From the NCBI RefSeq assembly GCF_004339595.1, contig NZ_SMFU01000012.1:186001-250000 (forward strand): 64,000 nucleotides of DNA, written 5' to 3'. The position numbers were made by a program, and so were the translations under genes. The notes under the pieces were generated by a model. That model was not told where the DNA came from. It did no database searches and was given only the letters and a program-made list of their open reading frames with translations. The DNA is from Marinobacterium mangrovicola (GTDB lineage: Bacteria > Pseudomonadota > Gammaproteobacteria > Pseudomonadales > Balneatricaceae). Each line of letters opens with the position of its first letter. Within the stretch, counting starts at the first letter, position 1. Below are positions 20,493 to 29,004 of the stretch, piece after piece.

Positions 20493-22968
20493 AGGGTGGT
20501 GGCGGTAGCTCGAGCCACAGATTCAGGGCTTCGCTGATACGTTGCACTGACAATGGCTTGGTCAGGAAGTCGTTCATTCCGGCGTCCATGCAGGCCTGGC
20601 GGTCCTCCTCCATGGCGTTGGCGGTCATGGCGACAATCGGGATCTGGCAGTAGGCCTTGTCCCGCGCCGCCCGGATCGCCCGGGTGGCTTCGACCCCGCT
20701 CATCACCGGCATCTGCATATCCATAAACACCAGGTCGTAGTGCTTCTGCTCCAGCGCCTCGACCCCTTCCTGGCCGTTGTTCGCCACATCCACCTGGCAG
20801 CCCAGTTTTTTTAGCAGGCCAACGGCAACCTTCTGGTTGATCAGGTTATCCTCCACCAGCAGTAGCTGTGGCGGCGATATCTGCTCTCCGGCCTCCGATA
20901 TAGGACCGGTCTGCACGGCAGCACTTCCCTGTGTGGGCCCTGATTGTGGTTCTGGATCGGGCTCTAAGTGCGGTTCTGCAGGCCGTTGAGGCGCTGTATC
21001 CAGGGTATCGACAACAACCTGCTGGCTCAGGGTGAAGCGGGCGGTAAACCAGAAACGGGAGCCCTTGCCCTGCTCACTCTCAACGCCGATATCGCCCCCC
21101 ATCATGTCGCTGAGTCGCTTGCAGATCGCAAGGCCCAGTCCGGTACCGCCGTGGGTGCGCGTGGTCGATGAGTCCACCTGGGAAAACTGCTGGAACAGGC
21201 GGTCGAACTTTGACTCGGGAATGCCGATACCGCTGTCGCTGACGATAAACTTCAGCAGGATGCTGTCGTTGTCAGTTTGCAGCGATTCAACATCTATCTG
21301 CACCTGTCCCGCTTCGGTGAATTTGATGGCGTTGCCGGCCAGGTTGTTGAGTATCTGGCGCAGCCGGCCCGGGTCTCCGCACAGGTGCTGCGGGACCTTG
21401 GCGGAGACCGACAGGTTAAACGCCAGCCCTTTTTGATCGGCCGCCAGGGTCAGTGTTTGTGCAAAGGTATCAAGCAGTGTGTAGAGGTCAAAATCGATCT
21501 GCTCGATATCCAGCTTGCCCGCCTCGATCTTGGAGATATCGAGAATATCGTTGAGTAGCACCAGCAGCGCGTCGGCACTGTGCTGAATCGTGTGCGCAAA
21601 CTCCTGCTGTTCCTTGCTCAGGCTGCTTTGCAGCAGCATCGTATTCATGCCGATGATGCCGTTCATCGGCGTGCGCAGCTCGTGGCTCATGGTGGCGAGA
21701 AACTCGCTTTTCACCCGGCTTGACTGCTCGGCCGCCAGTTTGGCGTTAACCAGCTCACGCTCCACCAGCTTGCGCTCGGTGATATCGCGCAGGATGGCGA
21801 TGCACATCAGCCCGTCGGCGGTTTCATAGGGCGATAGCGCCACCTCGATAGGAAACTCGCGCCCCTGTTTGTCCTCAGCAAACAGCGAGGAGGTCTGGCT
21901 GCCCATTTGCCGCGCCTTGGGAGCTTCAAAAAAGCTGGTCAGGTGGGTGGCGTGTCCGCTGCGCAGACGTTCGGGCAGCAACATGCTGATATCCCGACCG
22001 ATAAACTCTTCCTTGGTGTAGCCGAACAGCTCGCTGGCGCGGCGGTTAGCCACCTGTATGCGACCGCTTTTGTCCACCGTGAACAGGGCATCGGGGGTCG
22101 ATTCCACCAGGCCGGTCAGCAGCACCTCACGGCCTTTTATCTCATCCAGCAGCTCACTGATCCGACCGGCGCTCTCGAAGCGCGCCTGACTCTCACGGTG
22201 CACGGTAATCAGCATCATGCCGATCATGATGAACACGGCCAGACCGATCACCAGCGACAGGGTAACCGGATCGAAGCCGTTGCTTACCGTCTGGCTCAGG
22301 TCGCCGATCTCGAAATAGGCCGCGGTCATCGCGGTGTAGTGCATCCCCGATACGGCCAGGCCCAGTACCAGGGCGGAGAGCAGCAGGCTGATCTGCCCCG
22401 GCAAACGCAGCTGCCCGAGTACCCCGGTACGCAGCCAGAAAGCGGAAATTGAGAGCAGCACTGCGACGAGGATGGAGAGCGCAAAGAGACCTGGGTCGTA
22501 GCGCAGATAGGCGTCCATGCGCATCGCTGCCATGCCGGTAAAGTGCATCAGGCCGATACCGCCGCCGAACAGGGTACCGCCCAGCAGCAGGTCGCGCTTT
22601 CTTGAATGTCCTGAGGTGATGAAGCGCAGCGCGTAAATACCGGCGAGGACACCGGGCACCATCGACAGGGCTGTAGTCCAGGGTCCGTAACTGATATTGC
22701 AGGGCAGGGAGAACCCCAGCATGCCGATAAAATGCATCGACCAGATACCGACGCCAAAACCAACACCGCCCAGAATCAGCAGCATTCTTCGGCTGCGGCC
22801 GGGAGCGGCCTGTTCGGAAAGCTGCACCACCAGCAGTGACATATAGGCGGCAAACACCGCGATGGCGATGGAAAGCGCCACCAGGCTCGGATCGTACTGA
22901 CCGATATAGAGACGGTTGGGGTCGGGTGCCTCGGTCAAGAAAGACAGCGGCTGAAAATATATGTCCAT
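20491..22968 (-). CDS. MHYT-PAS hybrid histidine kinase with receiver domain
   Basis: An 825-residue membrane sensor kinase. The N-terminal MHYT domain has seven helices (about 25-255) with the metal-site motifs MHFIGM, MHFTGM and MHYTAM, proposed in the family to bind copper and sense a gas such as O2, CO or NO. A PAS domain (about 280-400) follows. HisKA has its phospho-histidine in ATMSHELRTPMNG, HATPase has GIGIPESKFDRLFQQFSQVD and GGTGLGLAIC, and a C-terminal receiver has the aspartate in LVFMDMQMPVMSG. A proline/glutamate linker of imperfect repeats separates kinase and receiver. No output regulator is adjacent. The signal is unknown. Confidence 0.93.
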   Translation of the reverse strand: MDIYFQPLSFLTEAPDPNRLYIGQYDPSLVALSIAIAVFAAYMSLLVVQLSEQAAPGRSRRMLLILGGVGFGVGIWSMHFIGMLGFSLPCNISYGPWTTALSMVPGVLAGIYALRFITSGHSRKRDLLLGGTLFGGGIGLMHFTGMAAMRMDAYLRYDPGLFALSILVAVLLSISAFWLRTGVLGQLRLPGQISLLLSALVLGLAVSGMHYTAMTAAYFEIGDLSQTVSNGFDPVTLSLVIGLAVFIMIGMMLITVHRESQARFESAGRISELLDEIKGREVLLTGLVESTPDALFTVDKSGRIQVANRRASELFGYTKEEFIGRDISMLLPERLRSGHATHLTSFFEAPKARQMGSQTSSLFAEDKQGREFPIEVALSPYETADGLMCIAILRDITERKLVERELVNAKLAAEQSSRVKSEFLATMSHELRTPMNGIIGMNTMLLQSSLSKEQQEFAHTIQHSADALLVLLNDILDISKIEAGKLDIEQIDFDLYTLLDTFAQTLTLAADQKGLAFNLSVSAKVPQHLCGDPGRLRQILNNLAGNAIKFTEAGQVQIDVESLQTDNDSILLKFIVSDSGIGIPESKFDRLFQQFSQVDSSTTRTHGGTGLGLAICKRLSDMMGGDIGVESEQGKGSRFWFTARFTLSQQVVVDTLDTAPQRPAEPHLEPDPEPQSGPTQGSAAVQTGPISEAGEQISPPQLLLVEDNLINQKVAVGLLKKLGCQVDVANNGQEGVEALEQKHYDLVFMDMQMPVMSGVEATRAIRAARDKAYCQIPIVAMTANAMEEDRQACMDAGMNDFLTKPLSVQRISEALNLWLELPPPP

Positions 22969-23383
22969 GATGGTGTATTCCGGCGAATCAGACGGCCCTG
23001 GCTGCAGGTTTGGCGCATACGGTGTTAAACATGGATGCAGCAGGCTGGTTTAAAAAGTTCGCTTGGTTCATCATGTGGGTTCAGCGGATCCGAGCATTTT
23101 CTGGTTATTCCCCGCGCTGTTATGACTGACATCTTGTCAGTTCAAGATAGCCCTGTTCGGGCGAAGCTGAGTCTTCCGCTAAAAATATATAAATTATCTT
23201 ATAAAGTGTATCTGAATAGTAACGTTGGTGATGAATCTTTCATCGTGCGGTATCATTCAGAGCCTCCCACCGCGGCGGTTTAGTCGTTTTGGCGGGGAAC
23301 TTGCCTCTCTCTGTACCGCTCTTAATTAGAACGGGTCTCCACCGGGTTAGTCTCCGGCTCATCTTCTGTAAAAGGTTTTTTTC
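22969..23383. other. 415-base intergenic region between the kinase and MarC-family genes
   Basis: It is the leader region of two divergent genes. The stretch 23170-23225 is AT-rich. CTGACA-TCT-TGTCAG at 23126-23140 is a perfect short inverted repeat. A small open frame (23035-23283) has no ribosome-binding site and unremarkable composition, so I do not call it. No RNA gene was recognised. Confidence 0.5.
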
Positions 23384-24019
23384 ATGACGGAAAAGTTTAT
23401 TCGCGACGGGCTGATTCTCTGGACCACCATCGATCCGATCGGCACGCTGGCGATCTTTTCCGCGCTGACAGCCCATATGACGGCCACCGCACGGCGCCGT
23501 ACCGCCATCAAGGCGACGATTTACGCGACTGCGATCCTGTTCTTCTCCATCGTCGTGGGTCAGCTGCTGCTGTCCGCCATGGGTATCCGCCTGATCTCGC
23601 TGCAGCTAGCGGGTGGCCTGATCCTGTTCCTGTTCGGTCTGAAGATGATCTTTGGCGATATGAACAAGGATGCGCGCAAGGTGGAGGATGCGGGGCACGA
23701 TATCGCGGTGTTCCCGCTGGCGGTGCCCTCCATCGCTACGCCGGGCGCGATCATGGCGGTGATCCTGATGACCGATAACCATGTCTACTCCATCCCCACC
23801 CAGATCGGCACCACGCTGATCATGCTGGCAATCATGCTGGTGACCTTCCTGCTGATGCTGGCGGCGGGGCCGATTATCCGGGTGATCGGTAATAATGGTT
23901 CGGCGATTCTGGTGAAGGTGATGGGGATGATTTTGACCGCGCTCTCCATCGAGTTCGTGATGGAGGCGCTGAAAATCTCCCAGTGGATCGGCGGCGACTC
24001 CATTACAGCCGCCGGTTGA
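23384..24019 (+). CDS. MarC-family integral membrane protein
   Basis: A 211-residue membrane protein starting at ATG 23384. Six hydrophobic helices and the conserved segments TTIDPIGTLAIFSAL and ATPGAIMAVILM identify the MarC/UPF0056 family. The biochemical function of the family is unsettled; the early link of MarC to multidrug resistance was not upheld. It is monocistronic. A hairpin CGACACG...CGTGTCG at 24030-24052 follows without a T tract. Confidence 0.92.
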   Translation: MTEKFIRDGLILWTTIDPIGTLAIFSALTAHMTATARRRTAIKATIYATAILFFSIVVGQLLLSAMGIRLISLQLAGGLILFLFGLKMIFGDMNKDARKVEDAGHDIAVFPLAVPSIATPGAIMAVILMTDNHVYSIPTQIGTTLIMLAIMLVTFLLMLAAGPIIRVIGNNGSAILVKVMGMILTALSIEFVMEALKISQWIGGDSITAAG

Positions 24020-24071
24020 GCCAATGGAGCGACACGCAAAGCTTTCGTGTCGTTCAGCCGGGTATCCGGGT

Positions 24072-24485
24072 TTACTCCGGGGTGAGGGTGGTGAACTTGG
24101 GCTCAGGGCGGCTCCAGAGCCAGCCGGCGACCAGCATCATGCTACTCATTGCCAGGCAGACCCAGAGACCGAAGCCCAGCGTCAGGGCCAGAATCAGACC
24201 GCTGATCGCCATGCTCAGGCTGGCGAGCCATTTGGCCCGGCGCGGTACTGCGCGCTGTTCCTGCCAGTTTCTCAGGTGTGAGCCGTAAACCGGGTGGTTC
24301 AGCAGCCAGTCGTGCAGCTGTGGCCAGCCCCGGCCGGCGGCCCAGAGGGCCAGCAGCAGGAAAACGGTGGTGGGCATGCCGGGCAGTACCGCCCCGATCA
24401 TGCCCAGGGCCACAAACAGCAGGGCGAGCAGTCGCCACGCCAGCCTGATCAGCATCGACTCAGGCGCCGGCCGTTTTAGCGGCAT
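24072..24485 (-). CDS. YbaN/DUF454 inner membrane protein
   Basis: A 137-residue protein. The signature LGMIGAVLPGMPTTVFLLLALW, then HPVYGSHLRNW, is diagnostic of DUF454. Three or four membrane helices are visible. The function of the family is unknown. It starts 15 bases after the heme oxygenase stop, so the two are almost certainly co-transcribed at the end of the heme cluster, which suggests a membrane role linked to heme or iron use. That role is an inference from position. Confidence 0.9.
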   Translation of the reverse strand: MPLKRPAPESMLIRLAWRLLALLFVALGMIGAVLPGMPTTVFLLLALWAAGRGWPQLHDWLLNHPVYGSHLRNWQEQRAVPRRAKWLASLSMAISGLILALTLGFGLWVCLAMSSMMLVAGWLWSRPEPKFTTLTPE

Positions 24486-24500
24486 TCTGTTCCAGAGGCA

Positions 24501-25112
24501 TCAGAGTTCCAGAGGCATTAAAGTTTCGGCGTTGGCGAATACAAAGGCGAACGCATTTTCCGCTCCCTTCATCGCTTCACCGCGCTGTTTGTCGCTCAAT
24601 GGCAGGGCGTCCAGCTGCTGCTTGAAGTTCAACCAGTGGCGACCGCGGCCGTCGGCGTGACCGGCCAGATGTCGTGCACCCTTTTCTTCCGACAGTCCCA
24701 GATCCTTCTTGGCGTGACGCAGCAGGATAGCAGCGCCCAGGGATGAACCCTGGTGGGCGTAAAGCCAGCCGATCGCCTCTGCATCGCTAATCGGATGAGA
24801 GTCGGCCGCCTGCTGACGGTCGCTCTCGATCTGCTCGTCGGGTAGGGAGAGATCGGCGCAGTCCTGCAGAATCGGCTCCAGCCTGCCGCGCTGCGCAAGA
24901 TCCGGCAGCCACTGCTTGAGTTGCTCGCGTTGATAGAGCGAAGCGGTGGCGTAGTTCAGCCGCAGCTGCATACGCAGGAAGGGCAGATAGCGCTCGATAG
25001 CGCCAAAGGGCTCAAACGCCATGATGCGGCGGTCCAGCCGTTCATGGGTACTGGATGTGTGCGATTTTAGTGCCTCGCTGAGCGGTGCCTGGGCGGTTTG
25101 TGTCTGTTCCAT
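24501..25112 (-). CDS. Heme oxygenase (HemO/PigA-like)
   Basis: Cleaves heme to biliverdin, CO and iron in the cytoplasm. The 203-residue protein shows the heme-oxygenase fold signature: SHTSSTHERLDRRIM, where the histidine at about 19 is the expected proximal heme ligand, then PFGAIERYLPFLRMQL. The distal-helix motif HQGSSLGAAILLRHA carries the flexible glycines over the heme. Overall it resembles bacterial iron-acquisition heme oxygenases more than plant or cyanobacterial types. The ribosome-binding site is GAGGA. It follows the TPR gene by 78 bases, and that gap carries a FecI-type promoter-like motif shared with the heme receptor. It therefore has a likely local promoter besides read-through. 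Confidence 0.85.
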   Translation of the reverse strand: MEQTQTAQAPLSEALKSHTSSTHERLDRRIMAFEPFGAIERYLPFLRMQLRLNYATASLYQREQLKQWLPDLAQRGRLEPILQDCADLSLPDEQIESDRQQAADSHPISDAEAIGWLYAHQGSSLGAAILLRHAKKDLGLSEEKGARHLAGHADGRGRHWLNFKQQLDALPLSDKQRGEAMKGAENAFAFVFANAETLMPLEL

Positions 25113-25156
25113 CGGATGATCCTCAGTCCGTATCCTTGTGGTCTATATCTGATTAA

Positions 25157-25183
25157 CGAACGAGGCGGGCCATATCCGTAATC
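25157..25183 (-). promoter_or_regulatory. FecI-type promoter motif (class A) before the heme oxygenase gene
   Basis: On the minus strand GATTACGG (25183-25176) is followed after nine bases by GCCTCGTTCG (25166-25157). The same two blocks with an 8-base spacer stand before the heme receptor gene at 32221-32196. In both cases the start codon is about 45-55 bases downstream. The CGTT/CGTC core resembles the -10 of iron-starvation ECF sigma promoters. Confidence 0.5.
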
Positions 25184-25190
25184 AGCCGGC

Positions 25191-26567
25191 TCAGTTTTCA
25201 TCACGAAGCGTCCGCAGCTGCTTGCGGTAGCGCGATTTTTCACTGGCCTTGCCCCAGGCGTCATAGAGCGTTATCAGGTTATTCAGCACCGTCTCCAGCG
25301 CGGTCGTATCGGCGTCTGCCCGGCGCAGCAGCTGCAGGGATTGGACGAAGTGAGGTTCGGCGTCGCTGTAGGCTTTCTGCTGATAGAGCAGGGCGCCGAT
25401 ACGGCCCTCGGTATTGCCGCGCTGGATAAGATCGACGTTGCCTGACGCCTGCTCAGAGTCCTGCTCAGAGTGCTGCTCAGGCCCCGGCATCAGCGCCAGG
25501 CTCTGGCGGAAGTAGTCCAGCGCCTCGTCCCGCTGCTTTCTCATCTCACTGACAACCCCCAGGTTACCGAGGATCGCGGCCCGGGCGCTTTGGCTTTGCG
25601 CCGTCTCGCTGGCCCCGTTTTCGCCCAGCCGCTCCAGCCGGGCCAGAGCGTCTTGCAGCAGTTGCTCGGCCTTGTCGATTTCATCCTCTTTGGCTTCACC
25701 GCCCTGCAACATCGATTGCGCCTGAACATAGAGGTTGATCACGCCGGCCAGCGACGGCTCGCCGGAGCGTTCGCGGATCTGCTGGGCCTCGGCACGTAGC
25801 ACGACGCTGTCCTGCTGCGGCAACTGATCTTCGATGAGCTGGGCCATCCGCTCCAGGGTCTCGGCGCGGCGAATATCCTCTTTCGGCAGGGTGTGGGACT
25901 CCCTGTCGCGCTGCTGCCCCAGCACCGCGAGCGCCTCACTGGCCGCGGCTTGTGCGCTGTAAAGCTGCGCCAACTGGTAGTTCAGCTGGCGCCGGTTTTC
26001 CTGAAAAGAGTCATAGAAGTCGCCCTCTGCCGAGGCCTCCAGAGTGCTGCGTGCGACCTCGATGGCTGCCTCGGGTTGACCCTGTTGCTGCAGCAGCGCG
26101 CTTAACCCCAGTGCGCCCTGTAGCCGGGCTGCCATCTGCTCCGGGTGTTGCCGGTAGATCGCCAGCGCCTGGCGGTAGGCATCGATCGCTTTGCCCGTCT
26201 GGCCCGCGCTTTCAGCCAGGCCCGCCAGGTTCAGCAGTAGCCGGGCCTGGGCCACACTATCGCTGCCGCGGGCGCGGCCGTTCAGTGCGAGTGCCCGCTG
26301 TTGGGTTTCCAGGGCGCTGTCGCTTTGGCCCTGCGCCATCTGCACATAGGCCAGCAGGCTCAGGCTTGCGGCCTCAAAGGCGGCGCCATTATCGGCCCTG
26401 CGTGCCCGGGCGATGGCGCGTTGCAGCAGCGATTCGGCCTTGGCGTAGTCGCCGCCCTGGTAGGCGGCCTGCGCCTGCTGCTGCAGTGGCTGCCAGTTAT
26501 CCGCAGCGTCGGCGTTGAGGCACAGCAGTATCAGCAATGCGGCGAAAAAAGAGGTGCGAATCATCAT
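25191..26567 (-). CDS. Periplasmic/exported TPR-repeat protein of the heme/Slam cluster
   Basis: A 458-residue protein with a signal peptide (about 1-21, FFAALLILLCLNADA) and tetratricopeptide-like repeats over its whole length. Examples are AEGDYAKAESLLQRAI-type helices near 35-60, GKAIDAYRQALAIYRQHPEQ, EALDYFRQSLALMPG and AYSDAEPHFVQSLQLL. A 12-bp tandem repeat encodes SEQDSEQ-like residues around 360-370. Its start lies two bases after the Slam stop, implying tight translational coupling. I know of no established role; a chaperone or scaffold for the exported hemophilin or for the Slam pore is the natural hypothesis. Confidence 0.8.
   Translation of the reverse strand: MMIRTSFFAALLILLCLNADAADNWQPLQQQAQAAYQGGDYAKAESLLQRAIARARRADNGAAFEAASLSLLAYVQMAQGQSDSALETQQRALALNGRARGSDSVAQARLLLNLAGLAESAGQTGKAIDAYRQALAIYRQHPEQMAARLQGALGLSALLQQQGQPEAAIEVARSTLEASAEGDFYDSFQENRRQLNYQLAQLYSAQAAASEALAVLGQQRDRESHTLPKEDIRRAETLERMAQLIEDQLPQQDSVVLRAEAQQIRERSGEPSLAGVINLYVQAQSMLQGGEAKEDEIDKAEQLLQDALARLERLGENGASETAQSQSARAAILGNLGVVSEMRKQRDEALDYFRQSLALMPGPEQHSEQDSEQASGNVDLIQRGNTEGRIGALLYQQKAYSDAEPHFVQSLQLLRRADADTTALETVLNNLITLYDAWGKASEKSRYRKQLRTLRDEN
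25451..25486. repeat. 12-bp tandem repeat inside the TPR gene
   Basis: GCTCAGAGTCCT, GCTCAGAGTGCT and a degenerate GCTCAGGCCCCG follow each other. The period is a multiple of three and the frame is kept. Confidence 0.85.
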
Positions 26568-26569
26568 GG

Positions 26570-28072
26570 TCAGAAGCGTTTTTCCAGTTTCAGGCTGACG
26601 CGGTTCTGGTCGTAGTTGTAGAGCCAGTCCACGTTGCTGTCGTTACTGCGGTGGGTGAGGTTCAGGCTGGGGTAGAAGCCGGCCAACTCAAGCCGTGGCG
26701 CTTTCAGGATCAGGGTGTAGTTCTGCTCTGTGTCGCTGCGTTTCTCGCCGAGGATGGGGCTGTAGCTGGCGTACTCGCGCTGGCGCCTTGAAACCAGCAG
26801 GGTGGCATCGATACCGGCGTCAAACTGCTTGGAGGCACCGACCCTGAGCCCCGGCTGGCGGTAGGCGTAGATCGATTCACTGGCCTGGCGATAGAGCCAG
26901 TCGACCCCGGCGAACAGCACCCAGTTGTCCGGCAGTTGATGCCAGTAGGTGGCGTTGGCCGAATAGGAGGGGCCGTTGTAATGGCGGTAGCGCTCGCTGC
27001 GGTAGTCCAGGTATTGGTACTCGCCCTCCAGCTTGAAAAACTGCGTCGGCGAGAGGTGGCGCATCCACTCCGCATGCAGGCCCCAGGCGCCGTAAAGGCT
27101 GTCGTTGGCGTAGCGCGAAAACTCGAACGAGGGGGCGAGGCGGATCTGGTCATCCAGGTCCTGGTAGCGGTAGCCGAACTCTGCGGTCAGGGTGCTCTCA
27201 TCGTAGTCGGGCGTTTCCTCGTAGCTCTGGCCGTAAAGCAGCGAGCGGAAATAGACGCCGTGGTGGCCCGACAGCGGCATCTGTTTGTTGAGCGTGGCCT
27301 CGTAATCGAGCCCTGTCGATGAGACCGCATCCGGTATCCGGCGCTCGTAGAAACACTGGCCGGCGTAGGAGAGCAGGCAGGTGCGGCTCTCGGATGACTG
27401 GTTGAGGTTATCGTTCCAGGTGGGTCCGAACGCGATGGAACCGTTCCAGGCACGGCGCTGCGCCAGCGCGGCGCGAAAGTGCCCGACGGTGCTGCGTACA
27501 CCGTCCTGGCGCCGGTCCAGCGGATCCAGGCTGAGCTCTATCTGTTTGAACAGCGTCTCGGCCTCTGCATCCTTGTGGTTTTCAAACAGTACCCGTGCCA
27601 GTTCCAGGCGGGCGGGCAGAAAGCCGGGGTTCAGCTCCAGCAGGCGGCGATACTGCTGCTCGGACTCTTCCATAGCGCCGCGTATCCGCGCCAGGGCGCC
27701 ACGAGCGTAGGCCAGCAGCAGCGGGTCGGCATTGGGCAGGGTTTCATACTCCTGCAGAAAGGCGAGCACGGTGCTCCACTGCTTGTGCTGCAGCGACAGG
27801 TAGATGGCGCGGCCCAGGTCGTTGGCGTTTTTACCCACGGAGTAGCGCTTGCCATCGATCACAAGCTGGGGCCGTTTGCCGGGCAGGTAGTCCTCATCGG
27901 CCAGCAGCGCACGTTCGCTTTCGCGGTTCTGGCGTTCGATGGACTGGTTCAGCCGCAGCTGGGTATCGAGATCGTCGGCCCAGACCGGAGTCAGGGGACA
28001 AACGGCGATAAGGGCGGCGAGAGCGGCCGATTTCAGGCTGCGGCAGATTGAAACTGGGAGCATGTTGATCAT
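26570..28072 (-). CDS. Surface lipoprotein assembly modifier (Slam/DUF560), type XI secretion outer-membrane translocator
   Basis: A 500-residue outer-membrane protein. A signal peptide (about 1-32, AALIAVCPLTPVWA) is followed by a periplasmic TPR-like helical domain (about 90-195, ending LFKQIELSLDPLDRRQDGVR). A C-terminal beta barrel (about 205-500) has alternating aromatic strands and ends in phenylalanine (LKLEKRF). FGPTWNDNLNQSS and a start-of-barrel GSIAFGP are typical of DUF560. Slam proteins move TbpB-like or hemophilin-like cargo across the outer membrane. The gene lies 71 bases after the cargo-like gene at 28144, with an intrinsic terminator in between, and is coupled to the TPR gene. 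It is full length, with all parts present. Confidence 0.9.
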   Translation of the reverse strand: MINMLPVSICRSLKSAALAALIAVCPLTPVWADDLDTQLRLNQSIERQNRESERALLADEDYLPGKRPQLVIDGKRYSVGKNANDLGRAIYLSLQHKQWSTVLAFLQEYETLPNADPLLLAYARGALARIRGAMEESEQQYRRLLELNPGFLPARLELARVLFENHKDAEAETLFKQIELSLDPLDRRQDGVRSTVGHFRAALAQRRAWNGSIAFGPTWNDNLNQSSESRTCLLSYAGQCFYERRIPDAVSSTGLDYEATLNKQMPLSGHHGVYFRSLLYGQSYEETPDYDESTLTAEFGYRYQDLDDQIRLAPSFEFSRYANDSLYGAWGLHAEWMRHLSPTQFFKLEGEYQYLDYRSERYRHYNGPSYSANATYWHQLPDNWVLFAGVDWLYRQASESIYAYRQPGLRVGASKQFDAGIDATLLVSRRQREYASYSPILGEKRSDTEQNYTLILKAPRLELAGFYPSLNLTHRSNDSNVDWLYNYDQNRVSLKLEKRF

Positions 28073-28088
28073 CTATGCCATAACGCGG

Positions 28089-28116
28089 AAAAAGCCGGGC
28101 AGCAACGCTGCCCGGC
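28089..28116 (-). terminator. Intrinsic terminator between the hemophilin-like and Slam genes
   Basis: On the minus strand GCCGGGCAGC, loop GTT, GCTGCCCGGC, then TTTTT. The 10-bp stem is perfect. It lies 27 bases after the cargo stop and 17 bases before the Slam start, so most transcripts should end after the cargo gene. Confidence 0.9.
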
Positions 28117-28143
28117 CCGGGACACTGCGGTATTCAGCCGCGG

Positions 28144-28896
28144 TTACTGCTGGGAGCCACCGAAGGCGGTGTCAAAGTCGGTACCGGCAAAGTCGACGAT
28201 GCCGGCGAGGTCCGCCTGGCCGTTGTAGAACTGGGCGGAGACTTCGCCGCCAGTCACCAGGCTGCCGTTGAAGTTACCGAAGGCACCATTGCCGCTGACG
28301 GACGCATCGTTGTTGATTGTGGCCGTTCCAATGGAAACCTGGGTGTTAGCGTTGGCCAGGGTTCCGCTCAGGGTGCTGGCGCCGAAATCGGCGGTGAACT
28401 GGCCCGACAGCGCGTTGCTACCGCTGAAGTTGTTAAGGCCGGTTACGGCATAGGTAGCGGTACCGGCGCTCGGTACGGCGGTATCCGCATTGGCGCCGGA
28501 GTAGTAGACGGTACGGGTGGCGTCGCTGTCGCCGTAGGCGGACCACTCACCGAACCAGACATCGCTGCTGCCCACCTGGGCGAAGTTGAATACGCCGAGG
28601 CTGTCATGATCTTCCGGAGCGCCGGAGTAGGGGAAGTTCAGAGTATAGACGCCGTTGGCTGGAGCGCCGCCATAGCCCGAGAGCCCTTCAAAATCGACAG
28701 GAACTTCGATCCCCGTAGCATTTACGGCTATACCCGCCATACCTGCCGTATGAGGCCCACCGTTTACGACTGATGCACCGATATTCACATTATCCGGATT
28801 GGTCGATCCCCCAACCACATCCGCCTGAACGGCACCGGCCAGTGCCAGGGAACCCAGGGTCAGTGCAACTGCGTTTGCCAGTTTTAGCTTGTGCAT
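28144..28896 (-). CDS. Hemophilin-like secreted protein, predicted Slam cargo
   Basis: A 250-residue protein with a Sec signal peptide cut after AGAVQA (about 25) and no lipobox cysteine, so it would be released or surface-exposed as a soluble protein. There are no cysteines. The N-terminal half has the handle-like segment FAQVGSSDVWFGEWSAYGD. The C-terminal half is an eight-strand barrel of the TbpB/hemophilin kind: GTATYAVTGLNNFSG, LSGQFTADFGASTLSGTL, SAQFYNGQADLAGIVDF and the end DTAFGGSQQ. Hemophilins such as Acinetobacter HphA bind heme outside the cell and pass it to a TonB receptor. The ribosome-binding site AAAGGAGT is strong. It stands between a heme-type receptor gene and a Slam gene, which is the expected context. 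Confidence 0.85.
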   Translation of the reverse strand: MHKLKLANAVALTLGSLALAGAVQADVVGGSTNPDNVNIGASVVNGGPHTAGMAGIAVNATGIEVPVDFEGLSGYGGAPANGVYTLNFPYSGAPEDHDSLGVFNFAQVGSSDVWFGEWSAYGDSDATRTVYYSGANADTAVPSAGTATYAVTGLNNFSGSNALSGQFTADFGASTLSGTLANANTQVSIGTATINNDASVSGNGAFGNFNGSLVTGGEVSAQFYNGQADLAGIVDFAGTDFDTAFGGSQQ

Positions 28897-29004
28897 GGTG
28901 TTACTCCTTTCAATTCCATTTAAGGTGTTGGATTACCACGATTGATGAGCATCCCTGCTCGTTGCGGGCACCCTTGCCGAGGCCCGCTCCCTGTCGAGCG
29001 GTCG

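Noticed and set aside
23035-23283. 82-residue open frame in the kinase-MarC gap
   Set aside because: No ribosome-binding site, no recognisable domain and an AT-rich leader context.
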